DNA of 64,000 bases, taken from positions 995,738-1,059,737 of the forward strand of contig NZ_AP018178.1 in NCBI RefSeq assembly GCF_002368195.1, written 5' to 3'. This stretch comes from Calothrix sp. NIES-2100. Its GTDB lineage: Bacteria; Cyanobacteriota; Cyanobacteriia; Cyanobacteriales; Nostocaceae. This document shows positions 45,665 to 53,568 of the stretch, in pieces (positions within the stretch are counted from its first letter, which is position 1; each line of letters starts with the position of its first letter). The notes beneath the pieces were generated by a model. That model searched no databases and had not been told where the DNA came from. It was given only the letters and a program-made list of their open reading frames with translations. The translations under genes and the position numbers were made by a program.

Positions 45665-47155
45665 ATGAACTATTTACGCTTAGAAAATATTACTAAACGC
45701 TTTGGCGCTTTTGTTGCCAATGACAATATCAGCCTCAGTGTTGCGTCTGGAAGTATTCATGCAATTCTTGGGGAAAATGGTGCAGGTAAGAGTACTTTAA
45801 TGAATATCATTAGTGGACTTTATCAACCTGACGCAGGTAAAATTTACATTCAAGAACAACCCATAAAAATTACTTCAGCCAATGAGGCAATTAAACTAGG
45901 TATTGGCATGATTTATCAACATTTCATGCTGATACCCCAGTTAACGGTTACCGAAAATATTATCTTAGGAACTAAACCAAGTTGGCGGTTAAATATTCCC
46001 AAGAAACAGCAAGAAATCGCTGCATTATCCCAAGCGTACGGTTTAGAAATTGACCCCACAGCGAAAGTAGAAAATTTACCAGTGGGAACACAACAACGGG
46101 TAGAAATTCTCAAAGTTCTTTACCGCCAAGCGAAATTATTGATTCTCGATGAACCTACAGCAGTTTTGACACCGCCAGAAGTAGAATCATTAATTAAGAT
46201 TTTGCGCCAATTGGCAGCCGCCGGTAATACAATTATTTTTATTAGTCATAAATTAGATGAGGTAATGAACCTCTGTGATACAGTCACAGTTTTGCGCCAG
46301 GGAAAGGTAGTAGCAACAACATCAACCCAAGCTGAAACACCTCAAAAATTAGCAGCTTTGATGGTAGGGCGGGAAGTGACTTTACAATTAAATAAAACTC
46401 CGACATCCCCAGGAGAAATTATTCTCTCGGTGCAAGATTTACAAGTTGCAGATGACAGAGGAATTACAACTGTCAATAATGTATCCTTTGAACTGCGGCG
46501 GGGAGAAATTTTAGGGGTTGCTGGTGTCGATGGCAATGGACAAAGAGAATTAGCTGATGCCTTAGCTCTTGTGCGGAAAATAAAGCAAGGTAAAATAGAG
46601 TTTAGACATCACCCTTGCATAGTAGGTTACATCCCAGAAGATAGGCAAACAATGGGATTAGTCATGGAATTTACCATTGCCCAAAACTTGATTTTGAAAT
46701 CTTTTAAATATTTGCCCTTTTGTCGCCGTTTTCTGCTACAACAAGAAGCGATCGCACATCATGCCCAAGCTGCAATCCAAGAATTTGATATCCGCGCCAC
46801 AGGGAAAGATATCAAAGTTAGTCAGCTATCGGGAGGAAATCAACAAAAAGTAGTGTTAGCGCGAGAATTAGCGCGGGAACCTGGTTTAATTGTCGCTATG
46901 CAACCTACACGCGGGTTAGATGTCGGCGCAACAGCAGCCGTACATACTCGCATATTAGCAGAGCGCGATCGCGGTGCGGCAATTTTGTATATTTCCACCG
47001 AGTTAGAAGAAGTCATGGCAATGAGCGATCGCATTGCCGTAATCTATAGAGGTGAGTTTGTCGCTATTTTCGATGCAGCTACGGCGACTGTAGAGGCGAT
47101 TGGTTTGTTGATGGCTGGGGAAGGAAGAAGACGCAGGGATGGGGGGATGAGGTGA
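45665..47155 (+). CDS. Nucleoside-type ABC transporter ATPase, two ATPase domains
   Basis: 496 residues like sugar/nucleoside importer ATPases (RbsA/YufO type). Domain 1: Walker A LGENGAGKSTLMN, signature LPVGTQQRVEIL, Walker B LLILDEPTAVLTPPE, switch FISHKLDE. Domain 2 has a degenerate Walker A (GVAGVDGNGQRELAD), signature LSGGNQQKVVLARE and a Walker B-like region (LIVAMQPTRGLDVG), as is common in this family. The C-terminus (LLMAGEGRRRRDGGMR) is basic and repeat-derived. It should pair with the permeases at 49784 and 50925, but a 2.6-kb island now separates them. Confidence 0.92.
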   Translation: MNYLRLENITKRFGAFVANDNISLSVASGSIHAILGENGAGKSTLMNIISGLYQPDAGKIYIQEQPIKITSANEAIKLGIGMIYQHFMLIPQLTVTENIILGTKPSWRLNIPKKQQEIAALSQAYGLEIDPTAKVENLPVGTQQRVEILKVLYRQAKLLILDEPTAVLTPPEVESLIKILRQLAAAGNTIIFISHKLDEVMNLCDTVTVLRQGKVVATTSTQAETPQKLAALMVGREVTLQLNKTPTSPGEIILSVQDLQVADDRGITTVNNVSFELRRGEILGVAGVDGNGQRELADALALVRKIKQGKIEFRHHPCIVGYIPEDRQTMGLVMEFTIAQNLILKSFKYLPFCRRFLLQQEAIAHHAQAAIQEFDIRATGKDIKVSQLSGGNQQKVVLARELAREPGLIVAMQPTRGLDVGATAAVHTRILAERDRGAAILYISTELEEVMAMSDRIAVIYRGEFVAIFDAATATVEAIGLLMAGEGRRRRDGGMR

Positions 47156-47171
47156 CGCGGGGAGAACTTTT

Positions 47172-47738
47172 ATGTCAAGTCTATACATAATTGGTGGTGC
47201 AAATGGTTCAGGGAAAACTACCGTGGCGATGAGTTTGTTACCGAATTTTCTCGACTGCTTTGAGTATGTAAATGCAGATGCTATTGCGGCTGGATTATCT
47301 CCATTAAATCCAGATTCAATGGCTATGGAAGCAGGAAGATTAATGATTAAGCGACTGCGGATATTATCTAATTCAGGTAGTGATTTTGCTTTTGAAACTA
47401 CGCTAGCAGCTAGAAGTTTTGCACCTTTTATTATTGATTGTAGAGCAAAAGGCTACACAATTAACTTGATATACTTTTGGTTACAAAGCGTTGAATTAGC
47501 TGTAGAACGAGTAGCCGCAAGAGTTGCTAGTGGTGGACACTCAATTCCAAACGATGTTATTCGTAGACGCTATCAACAGGGGAGAAAAAACCTGATTTCT
47601 ATATATTTACCTTTGTGCGATGGATGGATGATCTATGATAACTCTAGCTCCTCTCCCCTTTTCGTTGCTGAACGCATTATTAATCAGCAGCCTATTATTT
47701 ATATAAACGAGATTTGGAATAAAATTATAGAGGTATGA
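47172..47738 (+). CDS. Zeta-toxin-like P-loop kinase
   Basis: 188 residues. Walker A is GGANGSGKTTVAMSLLPNFL; NADAIAAGLSPLNPDSMAM and FAFETTLAARSFAPF match the zeta-type kinase fold, and a basic VIRRRYQQGRKN segment resembles the zeta lid. Classical zeta toxins phosphorylate UDP-N-acetylglucosamine; many cyanobacterial relatives have no proven substrate. The gene starts 16 nt past the ABC ATPase stop, and a 58-residue gene follows after 1 nt. The island may be a toxin-antitoxin-like pair inserted in the operon. Confidence 0.8.
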   Translation: MSSLYIIGGANGSGKTTVAMSLLPNFLDCFEYVNADAIAAGLSPLNPDSMAMEAGRLMIKRLRILSNSGSDFAFETTLAARSFAPFIIDCRAKGYTINLIYFWLQSVELAVERVAARVASGGHSIPNDVIRRRYQQGRKNLISIYLPLCDGWMIYDNSSSSPLFVAERIINQQPIIYINEIWNKIIEV

Positions 47739-47739
47739 A

Positions 47740-47916
47740 ATGACTGAAGAAGAGATGAAAAAGCTACATAGCAAAATTGATGTTGGAGTTAAAGCCGCAA
47801 TTGCAGCCGCGATTGAAAGACATCGCCAACTTGGGCAATCGATTAGTATTATGAAAGATGGCAAGGTTGTGACTTTAACTGCTGATGAGATTGCAACGAT
47901 ACAAAATCACCGTTAA
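47740..47916 (+). CDS. Small protein downstream of zeta-like kinase (58 residues)
   Basis: Starts one base past the kinase stop (TGA-A-ATG), so coupled translation is likely. Sequence MTEEEMKKLHSKIDVGVKAA then IERHRQLGQSISIMKDGKVV and a short end. It is helical in the first half, with a beta-hairpin-like SIMKDGKVVTLTADEIA. Small proteins in this position often accompany such kinases and may be the antitoxin, although classical epsilon antitoxins precede zeta. Confidence 0.7.
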   Translation: MTEEEMKKLHSKIDVGVKAAIAAAIERHRQLGQSISIMKDGKVVTLTADEIATIQNHR

Positions 47917-47944
47917 TAAAAAACGGCACCGAGGAAAGCTACAT

Positions 47945-48574
47945 ATGGGAATATACGGTGTTTTTAGGCAACTATCTCATGATGTATTGGAGAAATTAAA
48001 AGAAGAACCTGGCTTAGTTAGCGTGTTTACTCATGCAAGATGGATATCTGAATCAGATTTAATGCAACGTAAGGGAATTTTCCTCTATAAAAAAGAATTC
48101 AAACAAATAAAAGCAGATATTCCTTTAGTTATTTGCGAAGGTAAAAATGAAGAATTAGATATTGAAAAATCTTGGCACGCCATACATTTTTTACTAACTA
48201 AAGATTCCACTTCTTGGGAAGCATGTCAGCTAGATTTTTTAGTGAGAGAAAACTCGGATTGGGATGGTCTACCCTTAGTAAATGCTATTATGGGGGGAAG
48301 TGTAATAGAAGAATATGATAGAGACTTTCCACCTGTTAGGTACTTAACCAATGATGAAGTTAAGCAAGTTGCAGAAGCTTTACCCAAAATTACAGAAGCA
48401 GGCTTAAAGGAAAGATTACATCAAGCTATTATGCTAAATCCTGATATCTATAAATCTACCGTCTGGTGGGAATATGAAGTATTAGACGCATTAATAGATA
48501 TCAAACGAGAAATTATGGAGTATTACCAAGATGCTGCTAACAAAGGCAATGCTATGTTGCTATATCTCAGTTAA
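47945..48574 (+). CDS. DUF1877 (YfbM-like) family protein
   Basis: 209 residues from the ATG at 47945. The start MGIYGVFRQLSHDVLEKLKE matches the typical DUF1877 opening, so the upstream frame (from 47885) is not used; it overlaps the 58-residue gene. Features: LDIEKSWHAIHFLLTKDSTS, LVNAIMGGSVIEEYDRDFPP, RYLTNDEVKQVAEAL. The family is of unknown function, usually single-domain and cytoplasmic. It forms part of the island between the ABC transporter ATPase and permease genes. AAAGCTAC upstream is a weak ribosome site. Confidence 0.85.
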   Translation: MGIYGVFRQLSHDVLEKLKEEPGLVSVFTHARWISESDLMQRKGIFLYKKEFKQIKADIPLVICEGKNEELDIEKSWHAIHFLLTKDSTSWEACQLDFLVRENSDWDGLPLVNAIMGGSVIEEYDRDFPPVRYLTNDEVKQVAEALPKITEAGLKERLHQAIMLNPDIYKSTVWWEYEVLDALIDIKREIMEYYQDAANKGNAMLLYLS

Positions 48575-48856
48575 CTTCATAAAGACTTAGTTATCAAGTC
48601 TTCTTTGCGCTTACCCTAAGATGACAACTGCGTCGAATAAGTGAGATTTAAAAATCTGGTTGATTTATCAAACAATCGCTGTATCTCCCTAATCTCCGCT
48701 TGCAAAACTTACCCATCCTAAGTAGGTCAACCTTGAAAAACGTAAAATAGATTCCTGGCGATTACTTCTCTACGAGACGCTACGCGCTAAGCGAAGCTAT
48801 GCCGAAGGCTTTACGCTGCACTGCGTTCCGCTCGTAATGACATTTGACGTTTAATT

Positions 48857-48973
48857 ATGTTGAGCTACTTATCACCGATAATTGCGTTGGTGCAGCACGC
48901 CTTCATCATCGCTGTTATCCTGATTTTAATTGCTGGGGCGAATAGAGGACGCGGGGAAAGGGGGAGGCGGTGA
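48857..48973 (+). pseudogene. Decayed copy of the ABC permease N-terminus
   Basis: Reads LSPIIALVQHAFIIAVILIL then IAGANRG, closely matching LSPLIAIASALLVGAILIII then AGANPF at the start of the intact permease (49784). After AGAN the similarity stops and the frame runs into repeat-derived GRGERGRR and a stop. DNA similarity is visible too (CTTATCACCGATAATTGCG versus CCTATCACCGCTAATTGCG). It looks like a broken duplicate left when the operon was interrupted. Confidence 0.65.
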
Positions 48974-49135
48974 CTTGTAGCAATTCAACACCACTATCCG
49001 TTTACTTTGCCGTCTTCTAGCGACTTAGGTCTTGATTCTCTGGTAATTATGTTGATTGATTAATTCTTTCACAAAATTAGGCACAAACAAAAAAACTGTG
49101 CAAATATAAAGAAAAGCTTAAGAGGTTACAGGCTC

Positions 49136-49372
49136 ATGATCACTGCCAAAATAATGCGACAGCTTTGGGCTGTAATCGAGTCTACTAATGTCAGCACCTT
49201 ACTCCAGTTTGATGATGTAGCTTTAGTACAATTGCTTCTGCAACAATTAAAAGCCAAGCAAGGACTTGATGCACAGGCAGATAATAGCTTAAATACTTAC
49301 ATACAATCTAAACTGCCACTAATTCGCGACACTGCTGAAGGGCGATTATCATTAGGGCAAGAGAATCATTAA
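49136..49372 (+). CDS. Small hypothetical protein, 78 residues
   Basis: Sequence KIMRQLWAVIESTNVSTLLQ, then DDVALVQLLLQQLKAKQGLD, NTYIQSKLPLIRDTAEGRLS. It is soluble and mostly helical, with no known domain I can name. AAGAGGTTACAGGCTC upstream offers AGAGG about 9 nt before the ATG. It precedes another small gene by 22 nt, so they are probably cotranscribed. Confidence 0.65.
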   Translation: MITAKIMRQLWAVIESTNVSTLLQFDDVALVQLLLQQLKAKQGLDAQADNSLNTYIQSKLPLIRDTAEGRLSLGQENH

Positions 49373-49394
49373 AACAAAAGTTAACCAATATAAT

Positions 49395-49664
49395 ATGATG
49401 AATCACTGGCTAGGTATTGCCCTTGTAGCTTATCTAATTGGAGCGGCGATTGAAGGGGTAAGTACAGTCAGCCAGCTATCTCATTCATTACCGGAAATAA
49501 TCAAAGATAGGCAAGATCAACAATCAAAGTCTGCTAATCCAATTAACGATAACTGGCGTGTTTTTGTTGCCATTGCCTCTGTCAGTGTTTGTGGAGCCTG
49601 CATTTGGCCTTGTCGCCTGTTTCACCGTTTAATTAAAAACAACGTTTCATCTGAGGACTCTTAG
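49395..49664 (+). CDS. Small membrane protein, 89 residues
   Basis: One N-terminal hydrophobic helix (LGIALVAYLIGAAIEGV) and a second toward the end (WRVFVAIASVSVCGACIWPC), joined by a polar loop (IIKDRQDQQSKSANPIND). Two membrane spans are likely. No family recognised. Located between the DUF1877 island and the permease, directly after the 78-residue gene. Confidence 0.65.
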   Translation: MMNHWLGIALVAYLIGAAIEGVSTVSQLSHSLPEIIKDRQDQQSKSANPINDNWRVFVAIASVSVCGACIWPCRLFHRLIKNNVSSEDS

Positions 49665-49783
49665 ATGTTAAAGACTTCCAACTAAAAAAGATTATATCAC
49701 CTGAAGGTAGGGGAGCAGGGGAGGAACAGTCATTTTGAGTGCGGAAATAGGTGATAATTCCCTGATTGCGTCAATTCATTCCC

Positions 49784-50827
49784 ATGAAATTCCTGCTACC
49801 AATCCTATCACCGCTAATTGCGATCGCATCTGCTTTACTCGTTGGTGCTATCCTCATCATCATAGCTGGGGCGAATCCCTTCACCGCATACACAGCTTTA
49901 TTTCAAGAATCTCTCTCTACCCATTTTGGATTTGGTAACACCCTCACCAAAATGACACCGCTATTATTCACCAGTTTAGGTGTCTTAGTAGCGTTGCGGG
50001 CTGGACAATTTAATATTGGTGGCGAAGGACAAATTTATTTGGGTGCGTTGGGAAGTACTTTAATTGGCTTATACGTACCCGGATTACCTGCTGTGATTCA
50101 TATCCCCTTAGCACTGTTGGCAGGATTTGTTTTTGGTGCAGTTTGGGGTTGGATTCCTGGTTATCTCAAAGCCATGCGGGGAGTAAATGAAGTCATTACT
50201 ACCTTATTACTCAATTATATTGCTGTGAATTTAGTTAGCTACCTTGTCCAAAATCCGTTAATGGCTCCAGGTGCGCCTAGTCCTTATTCACCGCTAATTG
50301 CCAACACCGCCCGCCTATCGATTATATTACCACAAAGTCTTGCCCACGCGGGAATTTTATTAGCGTTAATTGCCGCCGGGATATTGTGGGTGTTGTTCAG
50401 GCGATCGCCTTTAGGTTACCAAATCGCCGCCGTAGGATTTAACCCGATTGCCGCCCGTTATGCTCACATGTCGGTAGAACGAACTATTATGCTGGTGATG
50501 GTGTTAGCCGGAGGTTTAGCTGGTTTAGCTGGGAGTTGTGAAGTAATGGGGCTGAAATTTCGGCTATTTGAACAAGTTTCCCCTGGTTATGGATTTGATG
50601 CCATTGCGATCGCTTTTTTAAGTCGTGGTAGTGTGGTCGGTGTAGTTTTAACTTCCTTGTTTTTTGCTGCCCTGCGCAGTGGTGCCAATGTGATGCAGCG
50701 TAGTGCAGGTGTGCCTGTCACTGTAGTTTATGCAATTCAGGGGTTGACGGTGTTGTTTATTGCTGTCAGTCTGGCGGTGGAAAGACAGATAACAATTCAA
50801 AATTCAAAATTCAAAATTCAAAATTAA
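49784..50827 (+). CDS. ABC transporter permease (BMP system, YufP-like)
   Basis: 347 residues, polytopic, with segments at LLPILSPLIAIASALLVGAI, MRGVNEVITTLLLNYIAVN and LAGGLAGLAGSCEVMGL. RGVNEVITTLLLNYIA is a signature of the nucleoside-type BPD_transp_2 permeases. The ATG at 49784 is preferred because it gives the family-like start; a TTG at 49766 would add six residues. The last residues (ITIQNSKFKIQN) are encoded by a heptamer repeat (AAAATTC), so the C-terminus has been rewritten. A duplicated N-terminal scrap lies 0.9 kb upstream. It pairs with the permease at 50925 and the ATPase at 45665. Confidence 0.9.
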   Translation: MKFLLPILSPLIAIASALLVGAILIIIAGANPFTAYTALFQESLSTHFGFGNTLTKMTPLLFTSLGVLVALRAGQFNIGGEGQIYLGALGSTLIGLYVPGLPAVIHIPLALLAGFVFGAVWGWIPGYLKAMRGVNEVITTLLLNYIAVNLVSYLVQNPLMAPGAPSPYSPLIANTARLSIILPQSLAHAGILLALIAAGILWVLFRRSPLGYQIAAVGFNPIAARYAHMSVERTIMLVMVLAGGLAGLAGSCEVMGLKFRLFEQVSPGYGFDAIAIAFLSRGSVVGVVLTSLFFAALRSGANVMQRSAGVPVTVVYAIQGLTVLFIAVSLAVERQITIQNSKFKIQN

Positions 50828-50924
50828 TCTCTTATCTGGAGTGTTCTCTGCGCCTCTGTGGTTAAATAAATGATATTTAAACCGCACCAGACGCAGAGAG
50901 CGCATAGAGACAAGAAACAGATTT

Positions 50925-51857
50925 ATGAATAATCTCAATTTTTTCTCTGATTATCTAATTGCAACCTTGCGTCTCACCATACCCTTAGGATTTGCTGCCC
51001 TAGGAGGATTGTACTCGGAACGGTCGGGGGTGTTAAATATCGCCTTGGAAGGAATGTTGCTCACTGGCGCTTTTACTAGTGCTGCTAGCAGTTTCTATAC
51101 AGGTAATCCCTGGCTTGGTATTTTGGCGGCTGCGATCGCTGGGGGATTGGTAGGATTACTCCATGCTTTTTTATGTGTAACTTTGCGCGTTGACCAATTG
51201 GTGTCAGGGCTAGCAATTAATCTCGTCGCCGCTGGGTTAACATCATTTCTGGGAAGGCTGGTGTTTAGTGGTAGCAGTACACAGCAATTACCGGGAATTC
51301 AGGCAATGATCATTCCTGGTTTAGCCAATATCCCCCTACTTGGTGCGCTGTTGTTTCAGCAAGATATTTTAGTATATTTACTAATAATTTTAGTAATTGC
51401 AACTACATACATTTTATTTAAAACTAGCTTTGGATTAACCTTGCGGGCTGTAGGCGAATCTCCCAAAGCGGCTGATACAGCAGGAATTTCGGTACAAAAG
51501 GTACGTTATATCGCTGTAGTAATTGGTGGCTGTCTGGCGAGTTTAGGCGGTGCTTATTTAACTTTAGTGCAAGTAAGATTTTTTGCAGAAGGGATGAGTG
51601 CAGGTAAAGGATTTATTGCGATCGCAGCATTAATTTTTGGCAGATGGCATCCTATATATAGTGCCTTAGCTTGTTTGCTATTTGGGGCAACAGAAGCTTT
51701 GCAACTGCGAATTCAGGCATTAGGGGCAAATATACCCTACCAGTTTCTAGTCATGTTACCTTATGCGATCGCTTTATTGGCATTAGTGGGATTAGCCGGC
51801 AAATCTACACCACCAAAAGCTTTAGGTACTCCCTACTTTGGCGAAAATCGTCAATAG
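50925..51857 (+). CDS. ABC transporter permease (BMP system, YufQ-like)
   Basis: 310 residues with about eight membrane segments. Family marks include LTIPLGFAALGGLYSERSGV, LNIALEGMLLTGAFTSA, LRAVGESPKAADTAGISVQK and FIAIAALIFGRWHPIYS. NIALEGMLL is the typical motif of the second permease of BMP-type importers. Start ATG follows a repeat-rich 97-bp gap. It ends 62 bp before the convergent upp gene. With the other three components it should form a nucleoside or base importer. Confidence 0.92.
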   Translation: MNNLNFFSDYLIATLRLTIPLGFAALGGLYSERSGVLNIALEGMLLTGAFTSAASSFYTGNPWLGILAAAIAGGLVGLLHAFLCVTLRVDQLVSGLAINLVAAGLTSFLGRLVFSGSSTQQLPGIQAMIIPGLANIPLLGALLFQQDILVYLLIILVIATTYILFKTSFGLTLRAVGESPKAADTAGISVQKVRYIAVVIGGCLASLGGAYLTLVQVRFFAEGMSAGKGFIAIAALIFGRWHPIYSALACLLFGATEALQLRIQALGANIPYQFLVMLPYAIALLALVGLAGKSTPPKALGTPYFGENRQ

Positions 51858-51919
51858 TCAATAGTCAATAGTCAATTGTCGCCATGCCCAATGCCCAATG
51901 CCCAATCCCCCTGACTTGA

Positions 51920-52567
51920 TTATTTTGTCCCAAATAAGCGATCGCCTGCATCGCCTAATCCTGGAATAATATAACCATGTTCATCCAAATGGTCATCAAT
52001 CGCGGCTGTATACAAAGGTACATCAGGATGTGCCTCACAGAAATGCTCAATTCCTTCCGGTGCAGCAAGTAAGCAGACAAACTTCATTGACAAAGGATTA
52101 GTTGATTTTAACCGTTCCACCGCTGCCACCGCCGAATTCCCCGTAGCTAACATCGGATCAACAACAATCATGTCTCGCTGTTCCACATCATGGGGAACTT
52201 TAAAATAATATTCTATCGGAATCAGAGTTTTCGGATCGCGGTACAAACCAACATGTCCCACTCTTGCCGAAGGCATCAACTCCAACATTCCATCTAAAAT
52301 ACCCTGTCCCGCCCGCATAATCGAAACTAACACCAGCTTTTTATCAGGCGCAAGCACAGGCGCATTCATCACGGCGAGTGGTGTTTGAATCTCTTCATAT
52401 TTCAGTGGTAAATCTCTTGTTACCTCATAAGCCAACAACAAACTAACTTCCTTAACAAGATTCCGAAATTTCGTTGTACTAGTTTCCACCCGCCGCATCA
52501 GCGTTAATTTATGCTGAATCAATGGATGTTCAATAAGTGTTACTTGATTTTGTTGGTCAATAGTCAT
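51920..52567 (-). CDS. upp: Uracil phosphoribosyltransferase
   Basis: 215 residues, standard length. PRPP-binding loop MIVVDPMLATGNSAVAAVER; uracil-contacting C-terminal YTAAIDDHLDEHGYIIPGLG then DAGDRLFGTK. N-terminal LIEHPLIQHKLTLMRRVETS is typical of Upp. It makes UMP from uracil and PRPP. In the URC pathway this is the enzyme (URC6 in yeasts) that primes uracil for breakdown, and the URC4 and URC1 homologues lie on the same strand upstream (53.6-56.8 kb). It may also simply serve salvage. The start follows the truncated PKD frame with only three bases between. Confidence 0.95.
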   Translation of the reverse strand: MTIDQQNQVTLIEHPLIQHKLTLMRRVETSTTKFRNLVKEVSLLLAYEVTRDLPLKYEEIQTPLAVMNAPVLAPDKKLVLVSIMRAGQGILDGMLELMPSARVGHVGLYRDPKTLIPIEYYFKVPHDVEQRDMIVVDPMLATGNSAVAAVERLKSTNPLSMKFVCLLAAPEGIEHFCEAHPDVPLYTAAIDDHLDEHGYIIPGLGDAGDRLFGTK

Positions 52568-52570
52568 TTT

Positions 52571-53266
52571 TTAAGTGCCTTCATCGGCAAACACATGGCT
52601 GACATTTTCACCTGTCTTGGTAACACCATTACCAAAGTCCCAGGTATAAGTGATGGTATCATTGCCTGGGTCTGCGGCTGTGGCTATGAAATTGGCAACT
52701 GCACCTTCATTAATATTTGTATCGCCTGAGATATTGGTAATTGTGGGTGCAGCGTTGTTGACAATGAGGATTGTGCCACTGTTGGGGCGACCGAGGGAGT
52801 CAAATTGGGTGATTTGGGCTTCTACTAGCTGTCCTGTGGGGAAGTCGGCGATTTGGAAGTTGATGTTGAAGGTGGGGTCGAAGAGATTTAGTGGGTTATC
52901 TTTATATGTGTTGGTTAATGTGGAGTTGTATAGATGAGGATAACTGTTGACGAGTTGTTGCAGAGGTACGCTGCTGGGGAGAGGGATTTCAGTGGGGTTA
53001 ATTTCCAAGAGGCTGACTTGAGCGGAGTTAACCTGAGTGGGGCTAATCTGAGTCAAGCTAATTTGTTGGCTGCTAATTTGAGTGGAGCTAACTTGAGAGG
53101 GGCTAATCTCAGCTATGCCGAATTGAGTCTGGCTAAGTTCATTGGTACTAACTTGGAAGGGGCTAGTGTGACCGATGCTGACGCAGTTTGTGCCAGATTT
53201 GAAAATGCTAATCTCAAAGGGTCTTACCTCAGTGATTTCGGTCGATCTCACGGAGCTTATTTCCAA
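52571..53266 (-). pseudogene. Truncated PKD-domain protein frame, antisense to a pentapeptide gene
   Basis: 231 codons. The downstream part (~120-231) is protein-like: NLFDPTFNINFQIADFPTGQ, FDSLGRPNSGTILIVNNAAP, and a PKD domain (INEGAVANFIATAADPGNDT, YTWDFGNGVTKTGENVSHVF) that stops at ADEGT, exactly where PKD domains continue with YTVTL. It is therefore cut short three bases before upp. The upstream part is S/T-Q-I/V-S repeats (SSTQISSQQISLTQISPTQV), the mirror image of the pentapeptide gene on the other strand. It may be a fused or decayed surface-protein gene, or a real overlapping gene. Confidence 0.5.
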
Positions 53267-53320
53267 AATACTATTGTCGGTAATGGTGATATTCTTGTCG
53301 AAGAGAGTATTGAAGGGTGA
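52934..53320 (+). CDS. Pentapeptide-repeat protein
   Basis: 128 residues. The N-terminus RITVDELLQRYAAGERDFSG is a usual opening for this family. About 13 pentapeptides follow (ADLSG, VNLSG, ANLSQ, ANLLA, ANLSG, ANLRG...) and should form a right-handed square beta-helix. The C-terminal ~35 residues (SYLSDFGRSHGAYFQNTIVG) are a non-repeat cap. No function can be assigned; some relatives mimic DNA, most are unknown. It overlaps the leftward PKD frame over 333 bp. A hairpin with a GTTGGGTT stem follows. Confidence 0.8.
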   Translation: MRITVDELLQRYAAGERDFSGVNFQEADLSGVNLSGANLSQANLLAANLSGANLRGANLSYAELSLAKFIGTNLEGASVTDADAVCARFENANLKGSYLSDFGRSHGAYFQNTIVGNGDILVEESIEG

Positions 53321-53339
53321 AAAGTGCGATCGCTCGTAG

Positions 53340-53364
53340 GTTGGGTTGAGGAACGAAACCCAAC
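53340..53364. terminator. GTTGGGTT hairpin after the pentapeptide gene
   Basis: GTTGGGTT-GAGGAACGA-AACCCAAC, an 8-bp stem with a 9-nt loop, 19 bases past the stop. It is also a widespread cyanobacterial dispersed repeat (GTTGGGTTTCGTTCC on the other strand). A terminator role is plausible but it has no U-tract. Confidence 0.55.
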
Positions 53365-53568
53365 ATCAAATAGCCGCCATCTCACAACCAGGCTCTCAAA
53401 GAATTCATAACCATAATTAACTAGACAAATTTTTCTGTATCATCCATATCCACTTCAATTATTGATGATTTTGTCAATCTAGAAAATTTGTGCAGAATGA
53501 ATAATCGCATCTACGGTAAATCGATGCTGCTATATGACTTGTTTAAATATTCTTCGTAACAGCAATAT

